This document shows positions 34,935-46,864 of a stretch of DNA of 64,000 nucleotides, piece after piece. The DNA comes from Heterobilharzia americana (taxonomy: Eukaryota; Platyhelminthes; Trematoda; Strigeidida; Schistosomatidae), in NCBI GenBank assembly GCA_944470555.2, contig OX104128.1:38299920-38363919 (forward strand). The letters are read 5' to 3'. How positions within the stretch are numbered: position 1 is the first letter of the stretch; each line of letters begins with the position of its first letter. The translations under genes were made by a program, and so were the position numbers. The notes under the pieces are model-generated. The model was not told the DNA's origin. It worked only from the letters and a program-made list of their open reading frames with translations, and made no database searches.

Positions 34935-36260
34935 ATAAATCGAGTTAATAATGAGATGATGGAAGGAGTGCCGAGTAGGTACATCACCTTACTGAAGGCT
35001 CTCTAACTGAATACTTGTGGGCGTGTTACAGCCTATGGTGAGATGTCCAGGGAGCTGTGAACGTCAAGTGGTGTCCGTTAAGGGTGCCCACTGTCTCCAT
35101 TCTTATTTAATTTTATCATAGATACTCTTATGAACGTCTCCCTCTCGTCATCTGATTACACAGACTTTGACCTAATCTCAGGAGAATTTTCGTTAGACCT
35201 AAAATATTCAGATGACATAATCCTGTTTCGTGAAGAGACTGACAAGATGCAGAGTCTCCTGGATACTTTGAGTGGGAATTTGAGAATGTTTGAAATGCGG
35301 TTCTTACCACCTAAATGCAAATTGTTGCTCCACCACTGGTCTTCGACGGTGCCACGGCCGACAATAGAGAGTGAAGTCATTGAGTGTGTCAATCACTTCA
35401 CTTACCTGGGAAGTAGTTTCAGCCCTGCCGTAGTGACTCAGTGGTCGATGAAATCTCTTCACGGATACAAAAGGCTCGATTGACTTTTGCCAACTTACGT
35501 CACCCGTGGAGCCGCCGTGATATGCGACTGTCTATTAAGAGTAGGGTGTACTGCACAACAGTTTGGTCTGTTTTACTCTATGGCTGCGAAACACGGCTAC
35601 TGAAGGTGGAAGACATGAGAATGCTCCAGGTGTTTGACTACCATTGCCTTCGTAGTAAAGCCCCAATTCCATAGTGTCATCACGTGAGTAATGCAGAAGT
35701 CAGGTGAAGAGTTCTAGGGAGAAGAGGTAAGTCAGCTGACATGGTTGTGAACCTTCATCGACTGAGATGGCTGATTGGGACACGTGTTGCGTATGCCTAG
35801 TCACCGATTGCCTTGTCACACAATGTTGGCTGAAGTAGGTTCAGGCTGGGAAAAGACTCCATGTGGCCAGACTAAAACATGACATCGATGTATGGAGTCT
35901 TTGACTACTCTTGGCTTCAGCCATGTAGGGTGATGCTGACTAGTCGATTATGGTCCGTGGGACAAGAGGGACCAGTGGTTGGAGACTGGCTGTAGGTGAT
36001 GTGGCTGAGAACCGATATCAGTGGCGCAGATGTATATACATATTATCCTCATCTTAACGACGCTATACCGAACCTCACCATTTTCTCATTCTCCCTTTTT
36101 CTCCTTTAGCACTTTATATTTCTTTCAACAGAATTTTCTTTTCTTCATCTTTCACTTCACTGCCTTTTTACTTGATGTGGTGATATAAGGTGTGGCAACT
36201 CGGACCGTTACACAGTAATGTCTGGTCCTATGTTGACTTGTATGGATGGATGGACTATTG
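34935..36260 (+). mobile_element. Non-LTR retrotransposon (second LINE family), RT to 3' end
   Basis: Reads as MMEGVPSRYITLLKAL, then SGVR.GCPLSPFLFNFIID (about 35075-35125), then LKYSDDIILF (the YADD-type catalytic box, about 35200), then LPPKCKLLL, VNHFTYLGSSFSP, EISSRIQKARLTFANLRHPW and WSVLLYGCETRLLKVEDM, with a few frame changes. The C-terminal region after that ends near GDVAENRYQWRRC-like sequence at about 36020, followed by a T-rich 3' UTR and a short GGAT repeat (about 36240). The family is well known in schistosomes, but I do not assign the element name. It lacks the endonuclease (5' truncation). Confidence 0.85.
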
Positions 36261-36499
36261 ATAGAAGGGAGTAGTAGATAATCACTCACAAGCACCAAAA
36301 CTGTTTGTCAACTAAATTGGAATGCTCTAAATAACAAGTGTCTATTTGCTTACGAAAAGCAGTAGTGGAGGCGTTTCACGTGTATGTTATTATTCAGTTG
36401 TGGAATAGTTGTCTTAGACTTTTAATTTCAGAGAAAGCTTACTCTGATTCTAGTCATTTCGAAGTTTGTAACACACATTATCATGTTGTATTCATCTTG

Positions 36500-36640
36500 A
36501 TGACTTGAAGTGGAAGACAAGACGCGTGTTTTGTCTTATTTAGGACTCGTCAGCTGGGTGTACCTAAACCTCAAAGAGTGAGTGATATCATTCCCACTGA
36601 GAATTGAACATCATACCCATCTCTTCAAATGTCATTTTTG
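36500..36640 (-). mobile_element. Smα-type SINE remnant
   Basis: Minus-strand hammerhead zone at 36505-36560: CTGACGA and GTCC are kept, but GGAC is AGAC and GAAA is AAAA. The ACGCG stem III palindrome is kept. The head is truncated near 36640. Confidence 0.6.
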
Positions 36641-36644
36641 CATC

Positions 36645-37325
36645 TCTGTAGGATATACATGATATAGCGGTGAAGTAAAGTATTTCGAATTAATAAGATA
36701 ATGGTGGCGTTGTAAGGAATCCTTTTATTTCTTACCATATCTGAATAGAGATATGTAGTTTCATTGGTGAAGAATGATTTAATTTTAATGAACTTTTAGT
36801 CTACGTTGCAGGCAAAGAAAGCGAGACATTTCATGTATCAATTGCTCACTTGCAACTTCATTATTTACCACATAGTCAGTTATGGGTTTCCTTGATTAAT
36901 TCTCACCTAATGTTTCAAATATCAGGTAGTAAGTGACCTTAAAACAAAAATTCATTGGTTTCACACTATTGTTATATAATAATTTAAGAGTTTTTACCAA
37001 AAAGATTCTAAGTGAAGATAAGTGTCAGGTAACTTGTGAATATGATGACTAACATTTTTCGAATGAGTAAAATAAATAAACAATTTTCACCAAACGTGAT
37101 TTATTTATCCTTTATTTTGTAACTAGGATTGTTTTTCTATGAAATCCAGATGATTAAATGGCAATTGGGCAAATTGAATTAAGAGAGAAACTTCATAATT
37201 GACCCCTAATATATACTTGACCTTAAGTATTACTGTAAATTGCAAACATGGCAACAGAATATGCATCCCGATGTATAGTAGCACACCATGAGTTACTTTA
37301 TGACTTCTGAATTAAACCGGTACAT
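36645..37325. other. No gene recognised
   Basis: AT-rich; no recognisable element. Confidence 0.35.
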
Positions 37326-37329
37326 ACAT

Positions 37330-38190
37330 CCTTTCAAGACAACAGTGAACATGCTCACACCACTATTCCAAAAAGTTTGGAAGGAAAGAGTGGTACCTGC
37401 AGATTGGCAAAAGGGCTACCTTGTCAAACTCACAAAAACCTGACTGACCTAAATCACTGCAAGAACCCGTGAGGAATCATGCTCCACCCCTGTCCACCCA
37501 AAGCTAAATATTAAGCCGCATCATACTGGAGACACTAAAAAAATGATCTCCATTCAACTACATTACGAAAAGAACAGACTAACTGGCTGACCGGATTCAC
37601 CAAGAACAAATCATTCATGGATCAAATTACAACACTACGCTACACATCATCATTGAACACAGCACAGAATGACAGTCAACTCTAACTCAAATCCATCGAA
37701 TTTGAAAACGCCTTCGATCGACGTGTCGATCAAGAAGTAATTTGGCAGCAGCTGCTGCTTCATCACAACACTACACTGCACTACACTATACTACGGTTTT
37801 AGTGCCACAAACCTCTATCAACCTGATTCAACAGCCACTATATGATGCTATATGATGCTACATGTCATGTGATTCACAATGGAGAGCTGAGTGATGCCTT
37901 AGAAGTGAAGACAGGGGACAGAGTAAGACAAGGTTGCCGCCTACTACCACCGATGATCTTCCTGATTGTGGTTGACTGTACTCGACTGGAATGGGTCATG
38001 CAGCAGACTGTGAGGAGTGATAAGATGGTGATACACTGTTTGAGGGATGAAAATATTCTTGATGAATTGGATTTTGCGAACGATGATGATTTATATCTAA
38101 TGTCTTGTTGCACGAACTCGAAGATCTACAAGCCGAAAGGAACAGAGAGAAGAAAAGAGACAGCTAATCGGGAAACTGAGTCACTATTTT
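37330..38190 (+). mobile_element. RTE LINE, RT domain only
   Basis: Begins before the RT palm (HTTIPKSLEGKSGTCRLAKGL-type region with LFQKVWKER, about 37365) and covers NRLTG...FTKNKSFMDQITTLRYT, the IDVSIKK region, CHVIHNGELSDALEV and RQGCRLLPPMIFLIVVDC. It ends soon after LDELDFANDDDLYLMS (about 38060-38105). Both ends are truncated, and the RT is split by frameshifts. Confidence 0.85.
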
Positions 38191-38194
38191 GACG

Positions 38195-39580
38195 GAATCA
38201 CTGCAATAAAAACTCCAGTGAAGGAGATCGGAATGTGTCAACAAAAACAGTACCACAAATGTATAACATCACTGTGTATGATTTTCTCTACGACGTAGAT
38301 CATTTTTGAATGGCCGATACAGCGGATATCTTTATATCTGTCTGTGTTCATAAAAGGCTCTTTTCTTCATACTTAAGCTACTTTCAGGAGTACATTAGAG
38401 GTCATTTTCCGATGAAATACTATTTGTAAGACTGGATGAACTGGAATAACTGTTGTCTATGTTAAATAAAGTTCCAACTTTTGAGGTTGTGTAAGATAAA
38501 AATTAGAGAAGCGCACCTTTTTCTATAGGTTGGGATACACTTGTCTATAACTTTAAGAAGTTAAAAAATAGTGTCACATTGACTATCTTCTCAGGTTTTC
38601 AGAGGGGTTCTAATTTCGGTGCCATCACCGACAAGATAGCAAACCTTCTTTATGATATCTGTTATGCATAGCATGCTATTACTGCAATCAACTACATTTG
38701 TCAGTGATGTATGCCAGTGGGGTGGTTTCCAGGCATCATACAGGTTTTCCTAAAACTACACTGTTTTACGTAACATTCTACATATTCGTTATAGGTATTG
38801 TGATACCAACTCCCCTATCAATGTTTATCATTTCATAATTTCGGTTCCAACTGACCACACAAGCTGTTAAAGTGAGAAAGGACAAAATAGAGGTTATTTA
38901 ACTGGATTTCACTGCTCTATCGTTCAAAAGTCCATACATGGAAGCTTTTTTGTAACAGATTATGTACCAGAAACGGGTCTTTGAAAACCCTAAAGCATCC
39001 TATCAATTAAAAGTCCTCGGTTATTAATAACAACAGTTTACAGCATAATAAGCTTGTTTTGTTCTATCTGTATAGTTTTGAAAGAAATAAATCAGTTTCA
39101 TGTTGAATGAAAAGTTTTTAAAAATATACACCAAAATAATCAGCATTTTAAAAAAAATTTTTTCTATGAAGAATTGTAACTAACTGTTAAAACTAGAAAT
39201 GTTTATTTTCCAATTTATTCCTTTTATTGATTTACTACTATATCCACGGATTATTTGTTCAAAGTTTACAGTTATTTATTGATATAATTTAGTGCAAATA
39301 CTAGATTAATCAACATATACTCAGTGCAAAATAGAATGACTTGTTCATTAGCATTCAACGTAAACCAGAAAAACAATGAAAACCAGACAACATGATGTAT
39401 ATCGTGGCTGTAATTTGTAATTTTTGTTAGCAGTGTATGTATGTGACTCTCCACAATGAATCTAGGCCAAGAACTTAATATTTCTTAGTGAACACTTTAT
39501 TATCCAGCCATTTTTTTAATATTCAGTGGTCGTAATATTCAAAAGCCATCTGGTTAATGATATAATACGTAATATTAATT
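38195..39580. other. No gene recognised
   Basis: AT-rich; no recognisable ORF or repeat. Confidence 0.35.
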
Positions 39581-39589
39581 AAAGTGTGC

Positions 39590-39815
39590 TAAGAGAAGTT
39601 GGAAATATAGACCATTGGATTCTGACCCAGTGGCTCAGTGGTAACGTGCTGGCCACGGAATCTGAAGATCGTGGAGTTCCATCCCTGAAGGGGTCGTTGG
39701 TGCGCACTGCTGAGGAGTCACCTACTAGGACGAAACAGCTGTCCAGTGCTCCCAGGTTTCCTTTGTTCCTCCAACTGATGTTAGTCCATGATGAATAACA
39801 ACTTGAAATAATTAA
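39590..39815 (+). mobile_element. Family-B hammerhead SINE, single copy
   Basis: tRNA-like head: CCCAGTGGCTCAGTGGTAAC (A box, about 39627) and B-box position GTGGAGTTCCATCCC (about 39671). Then the best-preserved family-B hammerhead, then TCCTCCAACTGATGTTAGTCC. No inverted partner is adjacent. Confidence 0.75.
39702..39752 (+). ncRNA. Hammerhead ribozyme domain, family B (best copy)
   Basis: Stem I GCACTG (39704-39709) pairs perfectly with CAGTGC (39744-39749). The core is CTGAGGA (39710-39716), which fits CUGANGA. Stem II GTC / GAC is shortened by one pair compared with GTCC / GGAC in other copies. GAAA is at 39732-39735, stem III is the palindrome ACAGCTGT, and C17 is at 39743, so cleavage is predicted between 39743 and 39744. 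All invariant residues are present. The fold was made by hand. Confidence 0.75.
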
Positions 39816-40424
39816 AGTGACCGAGTGGAATAGTGATAAATAAGCGAATGATAGTAACACGATGAGATGCTTGAATTGTATACGGATACCAACTGTTCTC
39901 CCTCAGATCGGATACTTCACTGAGCCGTGAAAACCAGAAAACAAAGACCAATCTTTGATGATAAGAAAGACAATTTATTCGATGAAAACAAATCATTTAA
40001 ATACAGTTTTTATGAGTAAATAAAATTACTAGGTCAAAAGTTGGGTATTTATTGTGATTGGTCGACTGTAGGGAAAGTTGTCCAGTAAGGTTTTTCCTGA
40101 CTACACAGTAACATAAAACAAATATTGAAGCCAAAACTTAAAATGTTAATTTCCAATTAGGTCACTTCCTATCAAAAATTGTCTTAAGATTCACAAATTT
40201 CCCACAAATTATTCAAAAGAATTGCACTAATCTACTACTGAATTGTAACTAACTTTGAGTTAGATTTCCAAAAGTTCTAACAGAAAGTATAATTTAGTAC
40301 GACAACAGATATAAATATCTCAAAGCCATAAAGATTAAGATAAAACGAACTACTGAACTGCAGCGTTGTTGCTGTAATACAGTTTATTCGAAGTGGGAAC
40401 AATACTATATGAATTTGCTAGTGC

Positions 40425-40495
40425 ACACTTTTAAGAAGTCCCAAATTATAGGATGAAATCTTTGTCGACGTCAATCCGTGGTGAGAAATTACTCT
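40425..40495 (+). mobile_element. Possible family-B hammerhead remnant
   Basis: GTGCACACTTTTAAGAAGTCCCAAATTATAGGATGAAA resembles the family-B ribozyme region, with a lost core. The remainder is unrecognisable. Confidence 0.3.
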
Positions 40496-40977
40496 CTCTT
40501 CATGTGACCAGTACTATTCACAGCATGAGGACAGAGTTCTTAGGATTTACTTCCTTTTCCTAACACCAATTTAATGCTATCTTGGGTGATACTATATCCT
40601 AAAGATAGGTAAAAATATGTGTGACTACAATATCTGTATCCCGCAATCAAGAGCTGTGTGTCTTCTGAATACTTCACACTGGGATTCGGGTAATTTTCAC
40701 TTCTCACTACTCTGAATGAACAAGTTTAATAAATCATCACTGTTTCTTAATAAGTGAGAAGTGTAAAAAAGAAAAGTTTCCAACGCCATTCATATTTTAT
40801 TAACAGTTATTTGAAGTTTGAGAATTTATGCTTTTGAAGGCATTGGCGAAACACAAAACTTTGTTACAGTGAGGAATATTATTATCTCTATCTTTCAAAA
40901 TCTGTAACATCTTTCATAACTAATTATGTTCCACATTTTCGATGAAAAGATGACATTGACAGAGAGCATCCTTCAAT

Positions 40978-41490
40978 AAAATTACGGATTTTCAATACTA
41001 ATGTCAGTCAAGTAAGTCAGTGATTCTATGTGATGGTTAAGAGACTTGGCGCCTTACGAAAAGCATTTCCAACAAACTGCACACATCATATGTGAACAGC
41101 TCACTCGATGCCCAAGATCAGATGAGATGATATGAGATGAGATTGCCAGAATAGTAAGAATAAGCAAGGAGTAAATCACTCTGGCTGTCTGGCTGGCTGA
41201 CAGTGAATCAACCAACAACCCATCGCTAAACAAATATGCAGAAGAAGAAGGAAGTGGAGATGGACTGGACTGAATTGGAGATAAACGGAAGAGATGGTTT
41301 GATGACATCACATGTGAGGTGAGGCGAGGTGTGGCGAGGCCATTCCGTCGAGTGGAGAGCGAATGGGAAAGGATGATTTGTGGTTGTTAGGTTGACATGA
41401 AGGAGATGTTTTGATGAAGAAATGAGAGCTGTCGGGTAGTGGTGGATCCAGGTTGAGAAGACTGCAGAGAGGAGAGTGGATATTAGACAT
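40978..41490 (+). mobile_element. RTE LINE, C-terminal and 3' UTR fragment
   Basis: Matches the young RTE subfamily from the ATTTTCAATACTAATGTCAG segment through the GGCTGGCTG and AGAAGAAGGAAGTGG blocks. It stops before the 3' terminus, at about 41486. Confidence 0.8.
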
Positions 41491-41494
41491 CATC

Positions 41495-42400
41495 AGACAT
41501 CTGAATATTCGTTGAACGTTTTCGGGCATAATATTGACAGATGAATGTCGAATTTATCTATCCAACTGAAAGGTTCTACATATCTTGTTTTGTTTGACTT
41601 CTGTTATACAGCATCCAGTTCAATAGAAAGACACTTTCACTTCTGACATCCCGCATACACTCAGCAATATATAAGCAATGTTTAGCTTTCAGACATCGAG
41701 TGAAACTCCAATCTAATGTGTTTCTTTTGTTATGTCATCACATGACAGCTTATTGTTTTGTTAAGTTTTCAGGTTTTATTTTTTACTAGCGTCTGAATAT
41801 GTCATTCATGGTGTTCGAACCCATGTTTATGTCCATCTTTTCTTAACTCTAATAATTCACCACAGAAAGTGGTTCATAATATGTTTCAAAAATTGTGCAT
41901 GATAAAAGTACAGTCGCTGGTGACAAAGTTGTAAAATTTACATCCTATATACAATTGTGAAATGTTGGTGATTGAAAGAAACAGACAGAATTCCCTTTAT
42001 CTACCAAAATCTCTTTCTTCTTGGCATTTATTTACAAAAAGTATTTACCAATTGAACGGTACTTTCTACAAACTGTTTGCCAGTAAACTATACGAGCTAT
42101 CACTCAACTTCTTTCCGAAAGTTAAGATTTATCATATATGGACACTGTACACGAAAATGCACGATTTTGGCTATCTTTATTACAACAACATATCAAAACT
42201 TTATCAGTGTGTCTTGAAAGACATTATAAGTTATCATTTCTAGTGGTGAATAAAACTACAGGAGTCGAAGGAACTGAAGAAATTGTGTAACTACAGACCA
42301 TGCTGTAATGATGAGTACTCAGAAGGTGTTTTCTAGTCGGTTTACAAATTCTGAAGCAGAGAAAACAGACATAAGCGAAGTATTCATTGAGAAAAAAGTA
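41495..42400. other. No gene recognised
   Basis: The plus-strand frame 41962-42243 (93 codons, Tyr-, Leu- and Lys-rich) shows no family I recognise and resembles chance AT-rich translation. Confidence 0.35.
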
Positions 42401-42404
42401 ATAA

Positions 42405-42565
42405 ATCCTACGACAGTATTCATCACGGGTTTACATCAGTTGGGGAACCATTAAAAATCTGTGAGTATTGGACAGCCGTTTCATCATATTACGGGACTAC
42501 CATGTAGTACACATCCAAAACCAGGTAAGGGATCAAATTCAAGACCTTCAGGTTTCATGGGGAAC
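42405..42565 (-). mobile_element. Family-B hammerhead SINE, minus arm
   Basis: Minus strand: tRNA-like head, hammerhead zone at about 42460-42515 (GTAGTCCCGTAATATGATGAAACGGCTGTCC, core degraded) and the 3' part CCCAACTGATGTAAACCCGTGATGAATACT. Head to head with the next copy. Confidence 0.65.
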
Positions 42566-42770
42566 GCGTTAACCATTGACTGAATGGTTAACTGCCTTCG
42601 CCATGAAGCCTGAAGGACTGTAGTTCAATCCATGGCTGGGCGGAGTCATGGGTGCGTACTGCTGAGGTGTCCCGTACTAGGACGAAACAACTCCCAGGTT
42701 TTCAGCGATTCTTCGAGTGATATCAGTCCATGATGAATACTACCTTAAAATTGATATCCTCACTAACCTC
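42566..42770 (+). mobile_element. Family-B hammerhead SINE, plus arm
   Basis: tRNA-like head (ATGGTTAACTGCC; B-box position TAGTTCAATCCATGG near 42622), then the hammerhead at 42650-42700 with CTGAGGT (last core A changed), stem II GTCC / GGAC, GAAAC and a shortened stem III, then the 3' part. Confidence 0.65.
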
Positions 42771-43129
42771 AAACTACAATAAATTCTACGTCTAAACTTC
42801 CTTGGAGCACCTGAAAAGTCAGTTTTCTGGTTACTGAAAGCCTACAACCAAAGATACCAGTAGACCCAATTGACTGAAAGCAAGAAAGCAGTTTAAATTT
42901 TATCAAGAGGATGAAATAAATTCAATGTAATATTCAATAATCGCAGTTATGGTGCTATCTTTTCTCATACCATTGTGACTCCTCGAGTTTGAATCCTGAT
43001 GTGCAAAACTTTGGACATCAGTCTAGGCAATGCAGTTACTCCTGGCTCATAAATACTTAATTTATTATATTCTCAACCCATATTTATGTTTAAGAACTTT
43101 CCTAAGCAGAATTCAAACTAAGACGACGA

Positions 43130-43400
43130 CTTTATATTCTCTCAGCTTTGATATTTTGTGGTGGACGTTTCGTAATCAGGATTGATGACATCATCAGCAG
43201 AAACTTCATGGTGTCACCAAGCCTAGTGAAGAGAAGTTTATGAAAAAATATCAAAGACCAGAGAACATCAAAACCATCATCATGCCCTGTAGCATATTTC
43301 AGAAATAAGTTGTAGACCACCACCAACAACCAGGAGTGCTTACTCGCTAGATTTAAGTGATTCAATTGACGGATAACCGTTTCCATAATTTGAAGTTGAA
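43130..43400 (-). mobile_element. Penelope-like element terminal region with hammerhead
   Basis: Assigned from the ribozyme type (see 43160-43215). The minus-strand frame 43386-43132 is open but lacks RT or GIY-YIG motifs, so coding is doubtful. PLE pseudo-terminal repeats are known to carry hammerheads of this form. Confidence 0.45.
43160..43215 (-). ncRNA. Hammerhead ribozyme core, PLE type
   Basis: Minus strand: CTGATGA (43197-43191), stem II GTCATCA / TGATTAC with one mismatch and an ATCC loop, GAAAC (43172-43168), then GTC and CACC. Stem III is only A-C / G-T, the minimal form typical of PLE hammerheads. All CUGAUGA and GAAA residues are intact. Confidence 0.65.
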
Positions 43401-43404
43401 CTCA

Positions 43405-44150
43405 TGAGTAATGTCTTCTGATTGGCTCAGTTGAAAGAGCTGATTTCTTCAGACCATCCAATTCTGGTTGTGAAACAAATTGTAACTTATCATCTGAATA
43501 TTTTGGTTTCCCAAGAAAGTCAGGGTAACGTTTCTCGGTTATCGATGAGATTTATATATTTTAAGAAATTAGGTATCAAATCTTTCTGTTCACTGCATGC
43601 TACAGAAACTATTGAGATCATATCTTGTGTTACAAAATACCGTTTCATTCCTTAAATACACTTATGGAGTAAGTTTTATCTTTGATAGGAAACTCATCTC
43701 AAATATTCTGTCATTTTGCTGGTATATTTACCAGCATACAGCTGAGAAGATGAGTCTTTGAAAAGATAATTATCTTCCTTGTAACCTCTGTTAAGTTCCT
43801 GAAATTAGAATGTGACTAGGGGGAGGTTAATGTATACTAATGACTGTAGTCATTTTTCATCGTCGTTTGAAATAAGTGTTTGCATTGCATGGCAGTAGAC
43901 ATTAGAGATTATATTTTTACCACTAACTATACAGTTATTGGACTATTCAGTATACTTTATTATAGCTGTTTTTAATTGACTTATGGAGTTTCTGTCCTTC
44001 ATATATAGGTTGACACTGTTACAAGTCAGTTAGAAGTAGGTTTTATTGAAGTGACTAGTCATAATAAATAAAGCGCTTAAGTCGAGCACTTCGACTGTGT
44101 ATATCACACAAGGAATTACAAGTTTCAATAAACAACAACGATAACTGATA
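43405..44150. other. No gene recognised
   Basis: AT-rich. The plus frame 43422-43655 is not assignable. A small palindrome GTCGAGCACTTCGAC lies near 44082. Confidence 0.35.
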
Positions 44151-44154
44151 CACA

Positions 44155-44350
44155 TTGCATAAGAGGTGGATATTGTGAACCAATGGCTTAGTGGATACCA
44201 TTATGGTATTTCAAGTGATAAGTACTGAATTCAAGTCTCAGGGGAAAAAACATTACTCACTGGTGTGTAGGTGTATTCAGCTGACGAGTCCCAAATAGGA
44301 TGAAACATGCATCCTGGACTCCCCTGTTAATCACCAAGGTGAATACAAAG
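44155..44350 (+). mobile_element. Smα-type SINE, hammerhead preserved
   Basis: Head TTGCATAAGAGGTGG, A-box-like ATGGCTTAGTGGAT, B-box position GAATTCAAGTCTC (about 44227), hammerhead at 44273-44325, then CCTGTTAATCACC. No adjacent inverted partner. Confidence 0.75.
44273..44325 (+). ncRNA. Hammerhead ribozyme domain, Smα type
   Basis: CTGACGA (44281-44287), stem II GTCC / GGAT with a CAAATA loop (one G-U pair), GAAAC (44302-44306), and ATC|C with cleavage predicted between 44313 and 44314. Stem I CAG / CTG is kept. The stem III region ACATGCAT pairs weakly. The core residues are complete. Confidence 0.65.
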
Positions 44351-44354
44351 CATT

Positions 44355-45835
44355 TAACTGCATTATTTGTTCACAACGCCAGTTCGTAAAAGAGTATTCC
44401 AAAATGAAAATGGTACGTAATTGTAAGAAACTGTAGAAAACATGTGAGCTCATTTTCTATAGTAATCACTTAAGAGTTATCGTCTTTTTTATTTAGTATA
44501 GTAGATACAATCCAATTTGTTTGTGGTACTGAAATCTCAAAAATATCTTCAGAGGGTAGATTACAGGCTTCACATTAGGTTTATAGTTCACTCGTGAGGA
44601 ATAACTAACAATCCCTGTCCATCAACCTTCGAAAGTTAGCTGAATAAGTCCATACTGATGACAAACTGTAAGTTATGCCACTTTCCTGCTTCAGACCATA
44701 TGCTGCAAGGCAACAACCTTAGAATCAACAAGTAGACGTTTTTGCGTTACTCTAAAGTATCTTACCATTCTCACTACAGTATTCTCATATACTATAACCG
44801 GTCATGAGACCTAGCAGCCTACAAGAGATATGGACCTAAACCACAAAAAAATCTGTTCTAATCGCTGATAAGAGAACATCAGCCATAACAACAACAATAC
44901 CACCGGCAAGCGAAGACAAGAAGATAAGACGGACTGTTGTCAGAGAGTTTTAACTGTCTCAACAAAAGTCAAAACAGTTGAGACTGATGCTGAATATATG
45001 CATTTCAAGCGACTTTGATAAACACTATATTCACTGATAAGCTAAAAGAGTTAACAAACAATGAGAGTTCAGTTTCCAGAAGCAGTGGGCCCCACGGGGG
45101 CACGAAACATCAATAATGAAGTTATTTTAAGGTTATAAGTAAATTATTATGCAAAAGTTAGACAAAGTTTAGTAGTATATGACATCATCGCCTTCAATCA
45201 TGTTAAATTCATATCTCTGAATTATTATGGTGAGAATATTAGCTTTTAAAACGTTCAATCATTAGAAGGGAACTTTTTCGTTCTAGGAAGAGTGAACATC
45301 TTTCTAATCAAAGTATTTTAACATTCTATGTTTCATCGATTTTTCACTAGAAATCAATTTCAAGTTCTATTTACCGCTTGGTATTAGTAATTCAACTCAC
45401 CGAAGTATCAGTTTCGTTTATATACATGGAATACAAACTTTGTAAGCTTCTGATTACAAATAATAAAAAAAACACTGATGACAGTAATAGCAATCATCAA
45501 TAAATCCTATTTCTGAGATATAGATAAAAATCATATGATACACCATAACAAGTAATTGCTGATAAATTATATCCTACATATAAACATAAAACTCAGTAAG
45601 TTTTACATCATCAGATCTGATCTGTTAATATTCTACTTAAATAGCAATTGAAAAGATCTGCACAAAATTTAAGTAGCATACATTTAAAGTACATAGACAA
45701 TTTTTACTATTTTTTTTTGTCAATTTAAGCGAAAAACTATCGATTGAAAAGTATGATGGTGATTGTAAATCTAAAGATTACACTTTCAAAGTGATGGTTT
45801 TTTTTTAGCAAATTTCGATATCTACTTGCTAAAAA
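44355..45835. other. No gene recognised
   Basis: AT-rich. A GC hairpin GGGCCCCACGGGGGC followed by ACGAAAC (45087-45107) stands out but lacks a CUGANGA partner. Confidence 0.35.
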
Positions 45836-45839
45836 TCAT

Positions 45840-46125
45840 GTTTTTAAAGTTGTTGGAGAAACAAAAGAAACCTGAGAGCACTGGACAGCTGTTTCGTCCG
45901 AGTAGGGGACTCCCCACCAGTGCACACCCACGACCCCTTCATGGATGGGACTCCACGATCTTCTTATTCCGTGGCCAGCACGTTGCCATAGAGCCATTGG
46001 GTCAGAATCCAATGGTCCATATTTCCAAATTCTGTTAGCTCACGATATAGTTCAAACTCCACCCAATTTCATCGTTGAGTAACTGTCCTCACGACTATCA
46101 GGCTTTAAAGTTGACAGGAAACCTC
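45840..46125 (-). mobile_element. Family-B hammerhead SINE
   Basis: Minus strand: 5' region, tRNA-like head (TGGCTCTATGGCAACGTGC as A box, about 46000-45980) and hammerhead at 45873-45928. In the ribozyme, stems I (GTGCACTG / CAGTGCTC), II (GTCC / GGAC) and III (ACAGCTGT) are all intact, but CTGAGGA is GTGGGGA. Confidence 0.7.
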
Positions 46126-46504
46126 AGTTAGATGTTACATAAAGAGAACATTTAATCTTGAGAATTAAGACAGCTTAACTTCAGCTATGACCTTAAACTC
46201 ATATCTGTTTAAAGCCTTATTAGTATATTTTAAGTGGTTAGAGGTAAGTAAACAAGTTTTATCTATCAATTCTCAGAAACATGATAAGATGACAGTTTGA
46301 TCAAAGTTAAGAATTCAATAACATTTGTTGTTTGCATAATATGTGCCTGGTTTTAAAACTTCCGATGTGATCATTGCCAATGTAATATTGATTTTCAAGA
46401 TTTTTTGATGAAGTAAAGTTAACTAGAATTACAGATGATGTTGGAAAAGAATTCGGGAACAACATAGTCAGAGTTAAGTAACAAAAAAACCATTTATTAC
46501 ACAA

Positions 46505-46862
46505 AATCGGGTACTTTCGCTTTGATTATTCAATGGAGCTTCTCAGGAGTGCTCACCCATGACCACTTCAGGGATCGAACCCAGGACCTTCAGGTTTCCG
46601 CTACCAGTACCTTACTATTGAGCCAGTGGGTCAGAATCCAATGGTCCACATTTCCTAATTCTAGCAGTTCACAATATAATGCGGCCTCTATCCAATGTCA
46701 TCGTTGAGTAACTGTCCTCATATCCAGCTTGGTTAACTCCACTGGTCGTAACTTCCCATTGGAACTTCAGGAATCATCTCTTGAAGCTAGTCACCAATGA
46801 GTGCTAGATTAATTCAGTCTGAAGATTTGCGGAGATTTATTAATTGATTTCAGACTGGAATT
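46505..46862 (-). mobile_element. Family-B hammerhead SINE, minus arm, near full 5' region
   Basis: Minus strand from the tail (AATAAATCTCCGC, 46850) through GCACTCATTGGTGACTAGC, GGACAGTTACTCAACGATG, and the tRNA-like head with B box GGGTTCGATCCC (46582-46571) to the start of the hammerhead (GAGCACTCCTGAGAAG). Head to head with the following copy. Confidence 0.75.
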
Positions 46863-46864
46863 CA

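Noticed and set aside
41962..42243. 93-codon ORF as a gene
   Set aside because: No recognisable family, and isolated in AT-rich sequence.
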